Assembly (NCBI GenBank): GCA_964358485.1
Contig: CAYHPY010000003.1
Location: 1 to 64,000, forward strand
DNA: 64,000 nt
Origin: CAYHPY01 sp964358485
GTDB lineage: Bacteria > Elusimicrobiota > Elusimicrobia > UBA1565 > UBA9628
Direction: 5' to 3'
Shown here: one piece after another, positions 17,848 through 26,334 of the stretch
Position numbering within the stretch: position 1 is the first letter of the stretch
Layout: each line of letters begins with the position of its first letter
The notes under the pieces: model-generated
The model's database searches: none
What the model was told of the DNA's origin: nothing
The model's input: the letters and a program-made list of their open reading frames with translations, nothing else
Translations under genes and position numbers: made by a program

Positions 17848-18314
17848 AATATTTCGCCATGGCCGCGTTGTTTGTGATGGGCGCCCTGGGGCATTGGGGT
17901 TGGAATACCTATTTTTCCGTGTTCGGCCTCTCCCCTCAGATCGCGCTCATCCTGACGATCGCCGCGGGCGCCCGCCAGGGACCGCTGGCCGCCATGGCCC
18001 TGGGTTTTTCCTGGGGCCTCTTCCTCGACGTGTTCCAAGTCCATCTCGTCGGCGCCAACGCCCTGACCCTCACGCTGGCGGGCTACATCGTGGGCGTCGC
18101 CCGGCGGCAGGTGGACGTGGCCGCCGGGCCCTCCCAGATCATGATCGTTTTGGCGATCAGTTGGGGCGCGTTTCTCCTGAAGGGCATCCTTGGCCTGATT
18201 TTTGCCGGAAAATTCTTCTGGGTCGGCTGGGCGCCCTTTCTGTTCGACCCGCTCTACAATTGTCTCGTGGCCCCCTTTCTCTTTTTCCTATGGGACCGGG
18301 TGGTGGCTCCGTGA
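17844..18314 (+). CDS. mreD: Rod-shape protein MreD
   Basis: MreD is a small multi-pass inner-membrane partner of MreC and RodA-PBP2. The 156-residue protein is almost entirely hydrophobic with about five membrane segments. It has the family-like block GLSPQIALILTIAAGARQGP followed by GFSWGLFLDVF. GTG 17844 overlaps the mreC stop. Identification rests on topology, length and position between mreC and mrdA. Confidence 0.88.
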   Translation: MKYFAMAALFVMGALGHWGWNTYFSVFGLSPQIALILTIAAGARQGPLAAMALGFSWGLFLDVFQVHLVGANALTLTLAGYIVGVARRQVDVAAGPSQIMIVLAISWGAFLLKGILGLIFAGKFFWVGWAPFLFDPLYNCLVAPFLFFLWDRVVAP

Positions 18315-20161
18315 TCGGCGGCTCCACTCATCACGCCCAACACGGCCGCTTGGGCGTCCTCTGGGGCGTGATCTATGTCTCCGGCGCCGTGCTGATCCTG
18401 AGGACGGCCCAACTCCAGGTCCTCGAGGCTCAGGAATACCGGCTGGCCGCGGAAAGAAACCGTAGCCAGATCATCTATCAGACCGCTCCGCGGGGACGGC
18501 TTTACGACCGCCACGGCACGGCGGTGGCGACCAACCGGGCGGCGTTCTCGCTGATCTACCTGCCCCCCAAGAAAACGGAGCACCCGGACCTCCGGCCCCT
18601 GGCCAAGGAACTCAGCCGGCATCTGAAGACGGATCCCGCGGAGCTTTTGGAGACCCTGCAACAGGCCCTGCGGGAGGAGACCGCCGTTCGGCTCGCCGAA
18701 AATCTGCCCACCCGGACGATGTTCCAGCTCTCGGAGCTTAAGACTATCTATCCCGGCGTGGACCTGATCGTGGAGGCCCGGCGCCATTATCCCTTCGGCG
18801 CCTTCGCCAGCCACTTGATCGGCTACATGGGGAAAATGGATTCCCGAAGCTGGAAGAACCTGAAATCCAAGGGCTACCGGGTGGATTCCAAGATCGGGAA
18901 AATGGGGATGGAGGCCGTGTTCGAGCGGGAGCTCAAGGGCCGCGACGGCGGCATCCGCATGGAGGTCGACGCGCAAGGACGGCTCAAGAGAATCCTGGAC
19001 CGCATCCCCTGGCATCCGGGCTCCAACGTCCATTTGACCATCGACGCGGCCGTGCAGAAGGCGGCCGACGAGGGCCTGCGGACCTCGCTCACGGGCCGTG
19101 GGGCGGTGGTCGCCATTGATCCCCGTTCCGGGGACATTTTGGCCCTCTCCTCGGCTCCTGATTTCGACTCCAACGCTCTGCTCTCATCGGACGCCGATCT
19201 CGCCCAGGAAACCATGGCGGCCCTGCCGGAGTTCAACCGGGCCATCGCGGGGACCTATCCCCCGGGGTCGGCCTTCAAACCGATCGTGGGAATCGCGGCG
19301 CTCAATGAGAAGAAGGTGGCCGTCTCCGACGAGGTGTTTTGTCCCGGCTATTACGAATCGGGCAAGCGCCTTTTCCTTTGTTGGGAGCACAAGGGGCACA
19401 AACGCGTTTCCTGGTATTCGGGCCTGACCCACTCCTGCGACGTTTATTTCTACCGCATGGGCATCAAGACGGGAGGTCCCCTCATTGAGAAATACAGCCG
19501 ACTTTTCGGGCTGGGCCGCAAGACCAACATCGCCCTGGCCGGGGAGAAACGCGGAAATGTTTTCGGCCCGAGCTCCAAGCCCGACCGCGCCTGGTACGAG
19601 GGCGATACCCTCAACCTCGCCATCGGCCAAGGGGAACTGCTGGTGACCCCGATCCAAATGGCGGTCATGGCCGCGGCCATCGCCAACCGCGGCGTCGTTT
19701 GGCGGCCGCATTTCACGACCCGCATCGAGTATACCGAAGGGCGGCCGGAGTTCAAGCAGGCCCCGGAGCAGGTTTCCACCGTTTCCCTGTCCGATCGGAC
19801 CTGGCGGGAAATTCATGACGCCATGCTCATGGTGGTTTCCTCGGGCACCGGCCGCGCGGCCCAGATCAAAGGCCTGGAGGTCGCCGGCAAGACCGGGACC
19901 GCCCAAAATCCCGGGAAAGACCACGCTTGGTTTATCAGCTACGCGGGCCTTCCCGGGCAGACCCCGAGCGTGGCGGTGGCGGTTCTGGTAGAGGAGGGGG
20001 AGCACGGTTCTTCGGCCGCGGCCCCGATCGCTCGGAAGGTGATGATGGCGGCCCTGGGGATCTCCGATCCGGTCCGAAAGCCGCAAACCGCCCCGCCGCC
20101 CGAGGACGCCATGCTGCTCCGGCACGTTCCGGCGCCGCCGATGGGAGGCGCCCGGCCATGA
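18311..20161 (+). CDS. mrdA: Penicillin-binding protein 2, transpeptidase
   Basis: PBP2 cross-links peptidoglycan in the elongasome. GTG 18311 overlaps the mreD stop and gives 616 residues. One N-terminal membrane segment is followed by the dimerisation domain with APRGRLYDRHGTAVATN, then the transpeptidase with PGSAFKP (SxxK serine), HSCDVYFYRMG (SxD/N position) and KTGTAQNPG. The order mreC-mreD-mrdA-rodA is the classical cell-shape operon. Confidence 0.96.
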   Translation: MIGGSTHHAQHGRLGVLWGVIYVSGAVLILRTAQLQVLEAQEYRLAAERNRSQIIYQTAPRGRLYDRHGTAVATNRAAFSLIYLPPKKTEHPDLRPLAKELSRHLKTDPAELLETLQQALREETAVRLAENLPTRTMFQLSELKTIYPGVDLIVEARRHYPFGAFASHLIGYMGKMDSRSWKNLKSKGYRVDSKIGKMGMEAVFERELKGRDGGIRMEVDAQGRLKRILDRIPWHPGSNVHLTIDAAVQKAADEGLRTSLTGRGAVVAIDPRSGDILALSSAPDFDSNALLSSDADLAQETMAALPEFNRAIAGTYPPGSAFKPIVGIAALNEKKVAVSDEVFCPGYYESGKRLFLCWEHKGHKRVSWYSGLTHSCDVYFYRMGIKTGGPLIEKYSRLFGLGRKTNIALAGEKRGNVFGPSSKPDRAWYEGDTLNLAIGQGELLVTPIQMAVMAAAIANRGVVWRPHFTTRIEYTEGRPEFKQAPEQVSTVSLSDRTWREIHDAMLMVVSSGTGRAAQIKGLEVAGKTGTAQNPGKDHAWFISYAGLPGQTPSVAVAVLVEEGEHGSSAAAPIARKVMMAALGISDPVRKPQTAPPPEDAMLLRHVPAPPMGGARP

Positions 20162-21474
20162 AATCGCGCCTGGACTGGATTCTGATCGCCGCCCTCATCG
20201 GCCTATTGGCCGCGGGCACTTTGTCCATTCTTTCGGCCGCCAGCCCCATGTCGTTTTATCCGATGATCCTTAAAAAACATTTCATCGCCCTGGTATTGGG
20301 CATCATTCTGTTTCTCTTCGGCAGCGGTTTTAATTATCAGATTTTCCAGGACCAATCCAAGCCTCTTTACGTCATGACGATCGGAATTTTGGTCATGGTG
20401 TTATTGTTCGGCGCCACCCAGCGCGGGCACAAGGCGTGGTTCCACCTTCCGTTTTTTAGTTTTCAGCCGGTGGAGGTCGCCCGGGTCTCCGTGATCCTGG
20501 TTCTGGCCAATTTTCTGGACCGGCGCGCGCGCAAGATCACGGACCCATCCACGATCTTTTGGTCCTTGGCTCTGGTGGGGCCGCCGATGGTGCTGATCCT
20601 CAAGCAACCCGATTTCGCGTCCATGGTGACCTTCTTTCCAATTCTTCTGGGCATGCTCTTTTGCGCGGGCGCCGGCCTGGGTCAGTTGTTGGCCCTTTTG
20701 GGTTACGGCGCCATCGCTCTGACTTTTCCCATTCTCTACATCCTCTGCCAAATTCATTATTCGGGCCCCGAGGCCGGACCTTTGCCCCGCTTCATACTCC
20801 AGGTGGCCCGGATGGGCCCCAGCGCCGTCGGAGCGGTTGTCGGGATCGCCGGTCTTTCGATCGCCGCCTGGAAGCTTTCCGGCTGGATGAGGATGCAGGT
20901 TAAGGCTGTTTATTTCGTCATTATTCCCCTAGTGCTGTCCGGAGGGCTTCTGTCGGGCCTGGTCGTCAATCGGGAACTCAAGGGCTATCAGAGGAACCGC
21001 TTCGTGGCCTTCCTTTCCCCTGAGAGCGACATTCAAGGGGCCTCCTACAACGTCCATCAATCCCAGATCGCCATCGGCTCGGGGGGGCTCCTGGGAAAGG
21101 GGTTGTTCTCCGGGACCCAGTCCCAACTCGGCTTTCTGCCGGAGCGCCACACGGATTTCATCTTCGCCGTCGTGGGCGAGGAACTCGGCTTTCTGGGCGG
21201 CGGCGGGGTCGTGGGTCTCTACCTGCTCCTGATTTGGCGCATCGTGAGCGCGGCCAAGGTTTCCCGGGACCGTTACGGATTTTTGGTGTGCGCGGGGTTT
21301 GCGTCCATGTTCGCGTTTCACCTCGTTTTGAACGTCGGGATGTGCCTGGGGATCATGCCGGTTGCCGGCATCCCCCTGCCGCTCATCTCCTACGGGGGTT
21401 CGAGTCTCGTGGCCACGCTTTGGACACTGGGAATCGTCTCCAACATCCATTCCCGCAGGTACTCCCTGCTATGA
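20158..21474 (+). CDS. rodA: SEDS glycosyltransferase RodA
   Basis: RodA polymerises lipid II into glycan strands together with PBP2. ATG 20158 overlaps the mrdA stop and gives 438 residues with about ten membrane segments. SEDS hallmarks include LKQPDFASMVTFFPILLGML (functional Asp), FLPERHTDFIFAVVGEELGF and IMPVAGIPLPLISYGGSSLV. Compared with E. coli RodA the central loop is longer. Confidence 0.96.
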   Translation: MKSRLDWILIAALIGLLAAGTLSILSAASPMSFYPMILKKHFIALVLGIILFLFGSGFNYQIFQDQSKPLYVMTIGILVMVLLFGATQRGHKAWFHLPFFSFQPVEVARVSVILVLANFLDRRARKITDPSTIFWSLALVGPPMVLILKQPDFASMVTFFPILLGMLFCAGAGLGQLLALLGYGAIALTFPILYILCQIHYSGPEAGPLPRFILQVARMGPSAVGAVVGIAGLSIAAWKLSGWMRMQVKAVYFVIIPLVLSGGLLSGLVVNRELKGYQRNRFVAFLSPESDIQGASYNVHQSQIAIGSGGLLGKGLFSGTQSQLGFLPERHTDFIFAVVGEELGFLGGGGVVGLYLLLIWRIVSAAKVSRDRYGFLVCAGFASMFAFHLVLNVGMCLGIMPVAGIPLPLISYGGSSLVATLWTLGIVSNIHSRRYSLL

Positions 21475-21492
21475 AGCCGAGAGGAAGACTCC

Positions 21493-23391
21493 ATGATCAA
21501 CGAAGAAAATAATTCGGCCGGCGCCTTGCCCGTTCCTTCGGAACCCGCTCCCCGTCACGAAAACGGCTCCCCCGAGCCGCCCGAGCCTTCCCGCGCGCCG
21601 TCGGAAACGACGCCCCCGGCGGGCGCGCCCCCTTCGGAGGGAGCGCCGCCCCCTCCCCCTCCCCAGGAAAATAAAAACCGCGGGGACCGCGATCGCGACC
21701 GGGGTCGCCATGGCCGGGACGGGCGCCGGCGCGGCCGGCGGGGCGGCGGAGGAGGGGGCCAGCATGGCGGCGGTCAGCCCCCCCAGCGCCACGAGCAAAA
21801 CCGGCACGGCGGCCGGGACGAGCCTCAACGGAACGGGCCCAACGAACGCCGAGGCCGCGATGAGGGCCGCCACGGCGCGGACCACCGGGACCGCCGCCAC
21901 GGCCGGGATATGGACGCTCCGCACACCGTGCACGAGCCCCGCCCCGCGGGGCGCCGCAATCTCAAGACCGAGATTCTGGCCAACACCAACTTCGAGGAGA
22001 CGCGCATCGCCATCATCGAGGACGGCCGTCTGGCCGAGCTCCTATGGGAGCGCAAGAACGACCAGAACATCGTGGGCAACATCTACAAGGGCGTCATCGA
22101 GAACGTCCTGCCCGGAATTTCCTCGGCGTTCATCAACATCGGCTTCGAGAAAAACGCCTATCTTTACATCTCGGATGTTCTCGGGGAGCGCGGGGCGCCC
22201 ATCGACCAGACCCTGAAGCGCGGTCAGGAGGTCATGATCCAGGTCGCCAAGGAGGCCATCGGCACCAAGGGCATGAAGGTGACCATGGACCTTTCCCTTC
22301 CTGGGCGCTTTTTGGTCCTCACGCCTCTGCAGAAGGCGGTTCACGTTTCCAAGCAGATCGAGGACCAGGCCGAGGTCAAGCGCCTCGCGGAGATCGTCGA
22401 GAAGCTGGCCGCCGCCCATTTGGGCGGCAAGGGCGTGGTGGTTCGAACCGAGGCCGAGGGAGCCAAGGAGGCCGAGTTGGAGAGCGAGGTCAAATACCTC
22501 GCCGCCGCCTGGAACGAGGTGGAGACCAAGGACCGGACTTTGCCCGCGCCCGCGCTGCTGCACCAGGATTTGGATCTGGCCGTCCAGATCGCCCGGGACA
22601 TCCTCTCCGACGAAGTGGCGATCTATATGATCGACAATAAGGAATCCCATAAGAACGTTCTGGAATTTCTCAACAAGTTCGCGCCGGAGCTGATCACCCG
22701 GGTCCGGCCCTATGAGGGCAAGACGCCCATCTTCAAGGCCTTCAATCTGGAGGGGGAGATCGAGAACCTGCGCAAGACCAAGGTCCCGCTTCCCAACGGC
22801 GGGTCGATCATCGTTCAGGAGGCCGAATCGCTCTGCGCGATCGACGTCAACACCGGGCGCTTTACGGGTTCCAAGTCCCAGGAAGAGACCGTGACCCAGA
22901 CCAATATCGAGGCCGCCCGCGAGGTGGCCCATCAACTGCGCCTGCGCAACATCGGGGGCATCATCGTCGTGGACTTCATCGATATGCGCAAGGCCTCCAA
23001 CCGGGCCAAGGTCATGGAGGCCTTCGCCGAATCGGTGCGCGCCGACCGGGCCAAAATCCGGATTCTTCCCATAACGCGCCTGGGTCTTATTGAAATGACC
23101 CGCGAGCGCAAGCGGGAATCGACGGTGAGCCTGATCACCGACGAGTGCCCCGAATGCCACGGCGCGGGACGGGTGCTTTCCGGCGAGACCATCCGCATCC
23201 GCATCCAGCGGGAGATCGTGGACATGACCGCCGGGCGCCCCGGTGGTCAGATTCGCGTCCACCTGCACCCGGACCTGGCGGAGGTCTTCCGCTGCCAGCT
23301 GGGAATGATCGAAAAGAACGTCCAGCGTTCCGTCAAAATCCAAAGCGATCCCCAGCTTCCGTGGGAGGACTACCGGATCGTGCTCGAATGA
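21493..23391 (+). CDS. rng: Ribonuclease G/E with low-complexity N-terminus
   Basis: This endoribonuclease processes rRNA and decays mRNA. The first 155 or so residues are low complexity: Pro/Glu/Ala-rich, then very rich in Arg, Gly, Asp and His. The catalytic core starts at LKTEILANTNFEETRIAIIE with an S1-type domain NIYKGVIENVLPGISSAF. The active-site Asp residues are in CAIDVNTGRF and GGIIVVDFIDM; the zinc link is CPECHGAGRV. The C-terminus ends soon after the small domain, as in RNase G, but the disordered extension is at the N-terminus. Overlaps the next gene by 4 nt. Confidence 0.94.
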   Translation: MINEENNSAGALPVPSEPAPRHENGSPEPPEPSRAPSETTPPAGAPPSEGAPPPPPPQENKNRGDRDRDRGRHGRDGRRRGRRGGGGGGQHGGGQPPQRHEQNRHGGRDEPQRNGPNERRGRDEGRHGADHRDRRHGRDMDAPHTVHEPRPAGRRNLKTEILANTNFEETRIAIIEDGRLAELLWERKNDQNIVGNIYKGVIENVLPGISSAFINIGFEKNAYLYISDVLGERGAPIDQTLKRGQEVMIQVAKEAIGTKGMKVTMDLSLPGRFLVLTPLQKAVHVSKQIEDQAEVKRLAEIVEKLAAAHLGGKGVVVRTEAEGAKEAELESEVKYLAAAWNEVETKDRTLPAPALLHQDLDLAVQIARDILSDEVAIYMIDNKESHKNVLEFLNKFAPELITRVRPYEGKTPIFKAFNLEGEIENLRKTKVPLPNGGSIIVQEAESLCAIDVNTGRFTGSKSQEETVTQTNIEAAREVAHQLRLRNIGGIIVVDFIDMRKASNRAKVMEAFAESVRADRAKIRILPITRLGLIEMTRERKRESTVSLITDECPECHGAGRVLSGETIRIRIQREIVDMTAGRPGGQIRVHLHPDLAEVFRCQLGMIEKNVQRSVKIQSDPQLPWEDYRIVLE

Positions 23392-24920
23392 GAAAACGCG
23401 CCCTTCGCGTCGCCGCCTTGCTGGCCCTGGCGCTTTTTGCCGGAGGCGGGTTGGCGCGCGCCGACGAGCTCCAGCCGGTCGTGTCCGGCAAGGACCGTTC
23501 TCCCATCTACGCCTGGCGGGGGGAGAAGGGCTATTTCATCGGGGCCAAGGACGCCGCCGAGCTTTACGGCGGCCAGCTTTACTGGTTCCCGGTGGCCGGC
23601 CGCCTGCGCATGAGCTTCCGAGGCCGGGCCCTGCAGTTCTTGGTGGATTCCGCCTCGGCCGAGGCCGAGGGGGGCAAGAAGTTCAAATTGGACTCCCCGG
23701 TGATGCTCCGTTCCTCGGTCGCCTTCATCCCCCTGTCCTTCTTCATGTCCCGGGAATTTTCCGAATGGATCGGGCTGGAGACCCGCTTGAGCGGCCGCGA
23801 GGGGGTTCTCACCATCGACGCTCTGGCCAGCGTCGGGCCGGTCCGTTGGTTCAGCTACCCGGACCGGACGCGGATCGTCGTCGAGACCGCCCCGGGGATT
23901 TCCTACCACGCGGCCGCGCGCGGCGTGTTGGGAGTGGAGATCACCTTCCCCTTGGGGACCTTGGAGGGGGCCGAGCAGGGCGCGCTCAACGACGGCCTGG
24001 TGGACAGCTTCACCTTGAAACAAGAGGCCAAGGTCGCGCGTTTGGCCGTGGCTCTTTCTCAAAAAGGCGCCAAGTGGAAGGCCATCGAGCTGGAGAACCC
24101 GCGCCGGGTGGTCCTGGACATCGGCCGCCCGGACGGGGGGCTTCCGGGCCCGGAGGTCGCCTCGGGGCCCGCCCCGGAGCGGGCCGAACCCGTGGCGGCG
24201 GCCCCCCAACCCGCGGTCAAGACGCCCGTCGGGAAAAAGAAACGCCGCATCGTGGTCGACGCGGGCCACGGAGGCAAAGACCCCGGGACCAAGGGGCGGC
24301 GGGGCACCCTGGAAAAAGACGTCAACCTGGCCGTCGCCCTGGACCTGGCGCGCCTCTTGCGGGAGGAGGACGCCTTCGAGGTTCTTTTGACCCGAAACGA
24401 TGACACCTTCATTCCCCTGGGGGACCGTTCCCGCCTGGCCAATGAATACGACGCCGATCTCTTCGTCTCCATACACTGCAATTCCTCCCCTAATCCCCGC
24501 GAGCAGGGTTTCGAAATCTATTTTCTCTCCGAGAAGGCCTCCGACCCGGAGGCCGCCCGGCTGGCCGAGATCGAAAACTCGGTTCTAGCGTTGGAAGAAC
24601 CCGGAGAGGGGGGAGAAGCGGCCCCCATCCTCATGGCCCTGGCCAAAACCGAGAACATGAACGCCGCCTCCGAACTGGCCGCGCTGATCTCAAAGTCCCT
24701 CTCCCGGCGGGTGGACATGGAGGCCCGCGGCGTCAAGCAGGCGGATTTCTACGTTCTCCGCGGAACCCAGTCTCCGGCGGTTTTGGCCGAGCTGGCCTTT
24801 CTTTCCAACAAGAAGGAAGAGGCCAAGCTTCAGTCCAAGCGGGTCCGCCGCCGCCTGACCGAGGGGCTTTACGCTGGAGTGCTGGATTACGCCAAACGGC
24901 AGGGGTGGATGATCGAATGA
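23388..24920 (+). CDS. N-acetylmuramoyl-L-alanine amidase, exported
   Basis: This zinc amidase cleaves peptide stems from peptidoglycan. A signal peptide (RVAALLALALFAGGGLARA) leads into an N-terminal region of about 250 residues resembling copper-amine-oxidase-like and AMIN wall-binding folds. The Amidase_3 domain is VVDAGHGGKDPGTKGRRG (His), EKDVNLAVALDLARLL (Glu), LFVSIHCNSSPNPREQGFEI (His) and SPAVLAELAFLSNKKEE (catalytic Glu). It overlaps both neighbours by 4 nt, grouping it with other wall genes. Confidence 0.93.
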   Translation: MRKRALRVAALLALALFAGGGLARADELQPVVSGKDRSPIYAWRGEKGYFIGAKDAAELYGGQLYWFPVAGRLRMSFRGRALQFLVDSASAEAEGGKKFKLDSPVMLRSSVAFIPLSFFMSREFSEWIGLETRLSGREGVLTIDALASVGPVRWFSYPDRTRIVVETAPGISYHAAARGVLGVEITFPLGTLEGAEQGALNDGLVDSFTLKQEAKVARLAVALSQKGAKWKAIELENPRRVVLDIGRPDGGLPGPEVASGPAPERAEPVAAAPQPAVKTPVGKKKRRIVVDAGHGGKDPGTKGRRGTLEKDVNLAVALDLARLLREEDAFEVLLTRNDDTFIPLGDRSRLANEYDADLFVSIHCNSSPNPREQGFEIYFLSEKASDPEAARLAEIENSVLALEEPGEGGEAAPILMALAKTENMNAASELAALISKSLSRRVDMEARGVKQADFYVLRGTQSPAVLAELAFLSNKKEEAKLQSKRVRRRLTEGLYAGVLDYAKRQGWMIE

Positions 24921-25732
24921 GCGATTCCTCCAAGCGGGCCCGCCGGCCCATCGGGGTGTTCGATTCGGGCCTGGGAGGCCTGACGGTCTTCAAGGCCCTG
25001 CGCGTCCGCATGCCCGAGGAGGACCTGATTTATTTCGGCGACACGGCCCACCTCCCCTACGGCAACAAAACACAGGAGACGGTCACCCGTTATTCCCTGG
25101 AGGTGGCGCGCTATCTGGCGGGCCTGCGCATCAAGGCCATGGTGGTGGCCTGCAACACCGCCTCGGCACTGGCCCTCAAGTCTGTCCAACGCGCCCTTCC
25201 GGTCCCCGTCCTGGGAGTGATCGCGCCCGGCTCCAGGGCCGCGGCCGCGGCCACCCGCAACGGCCGCGTGGGAGTCATCGGCACCGAGGCCACCATCGCC
25301 TCGGGGGCCTACACCCGGGCCTTGAAGCGCGTCCTGCCCGGGGTGAAGGTCTGCGATCAGGCGTGCCCGCTCTTCGTTCCCCTGGTTGAAACCGGTTGGT
25401 GGCGCCATCCCGTGACGGAGGCCGTCGCCAAGGAATATCTCGGGCCCTTGAAAAAGAGCGGGATCGACACCTTGATTCTGGGCTGCACCCATTATCCCCT
25501 GCTCAAGCCCGTGCTGGCGCGCCAGGCGGGCCCCGCCATCCAACTCATCGATTCCGCCGAGGAAACCGCCCGCGAGACCGAGGACCTGCTGGAGAGCCTG
25601 AGGCTCCGGCGCTCCGGGGGCAAGGGCGCGTCCCGCTTTTTCGTTTCCGACGGCCCGGAGCGCTTTTTGGGCTTCGCCCGGCGGTTGTTGGGGCCCGCGG
25701 TCCGCTCGGTCGGCGTGCGGAGGATCGAATGA
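24917..25732 (+). CDS. murI: Glutamate racemase
   Basis: MurI makes D-glutamate for peptidoglycan. ATG 24917 overlaps the amidase stop and gives 271 residues. GVFDSGLGGLTVFKALR, YFGDTAHLPYGNK, the first catalytic cysteine in VACNTASALAL and the second in GCTHYPLLKP are all present, with the substrate-binding Asp and Ser near the N-terminus. Length is typical. Confidence 0.96.
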   Translation: MSDSSKRARRPIGVFDSGLGGLTVFKALRVRMPEEDLIYFGDTAHLPYGNKTQETVTRYSLEVARYLAGLRIKAMVVACNTASALALKSVQRALPVPVLGVIAPGSRAAAAATRNGRVGVIGTEATIASGAYTRALKRVLPGVKVCDQACPLFVPLVETGWWRHPVTEAVAKEYLGPLKKSGIDTLILGCTHYPLLKPVLARQAGPAIQLIDSAEETARETEDLLESLRLRRSGGKGASRFFVSDGPERFLGFARRLLGPAVRSVGVRRIE

Positions 25733-26334
25733 AGGCGGGGGTGGAGGCCGTGGGCCGGGCAAAATCCGCCATCGACCATGGATTTAGCCGCGTCGGGCGC
25801 GCGCTCAAGGTGGAGGATCCCGTGGACCGGGCCCTGGCGGGTTTGGCGGGGCGGACCATCGCCATCGGCAACGCGATCGCCCTTCTTTGCGGCCGCCAGC
25901 ACGCCAACGAGGCCCTCCCGCTCCTGCGGTCCCTCTTGGAGATTTCCGTTTCGATGCGGTGGATCGCCGACAAGGACCGCCCGGCCCGCGCCGAGGAGTT
26001 TCTTAAGGAGACGATCGCGCCCCGGTGGGATTCTTTTTTATCGGACGAGCGCCTGCTGGCGCGGATGAAGGCATTGGGATACCCGGCGGAACTCGAGGAC
26101 CTGGCGCGCGCTTCCTGCCGGGAGCATCTCAAGGCCAACGCCCAAGGCATCCCTTGGGGCCACGTTTTTGAACAAGACAAATGCGCGGGACGAAGCGGCG
26201 AGGAAGTCGCCCGGGCCGCGGCCGGGGCGATGGCGCACGCGGTGACGGCTTTGCACGAGCACTGGGGGGAATTCCCCGGGGCGGAAGAGATTTTGCGGAC
26301 GGCCTCGGCCGTCCCTCAGGAGAGGAAACAATGA
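25729..26334 (+). CDS. Helical protein of unknown function, DUF5677-like
   Basis: The 201-residue product is predicted mostly alpha-helical and has no signal peptide or membrane segment. The central EALPLLRSLLEISVSMRWIA followed by AEEFLKETIAPRW recalls DUF5677 or HEPN-like helical bundles, but I cannot confirm the family. It lies between murI and rho with 4-nt overlaps on both sides, so it is co-translated with them. A role in wall or RNA metabolism would be guesswork. Confidence 0.75.
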   Translation: MKAGVEAVGRAKSAIDHGFSRVGRALKVEDPVDRALAGLAGRTIAIGNAIALLCGRQHANEALPLLRSLLEISVSMRWIADKDRPARAEEFLKETIAPRWDSFLSDERLLARMKALGYPAELEDLARASCREHLKANAQGIPWGHVFEQDKCAGRSGEEVARAAAGAMAHAVTALHEHWGEFPGAEEILRTASAVPQERKQ

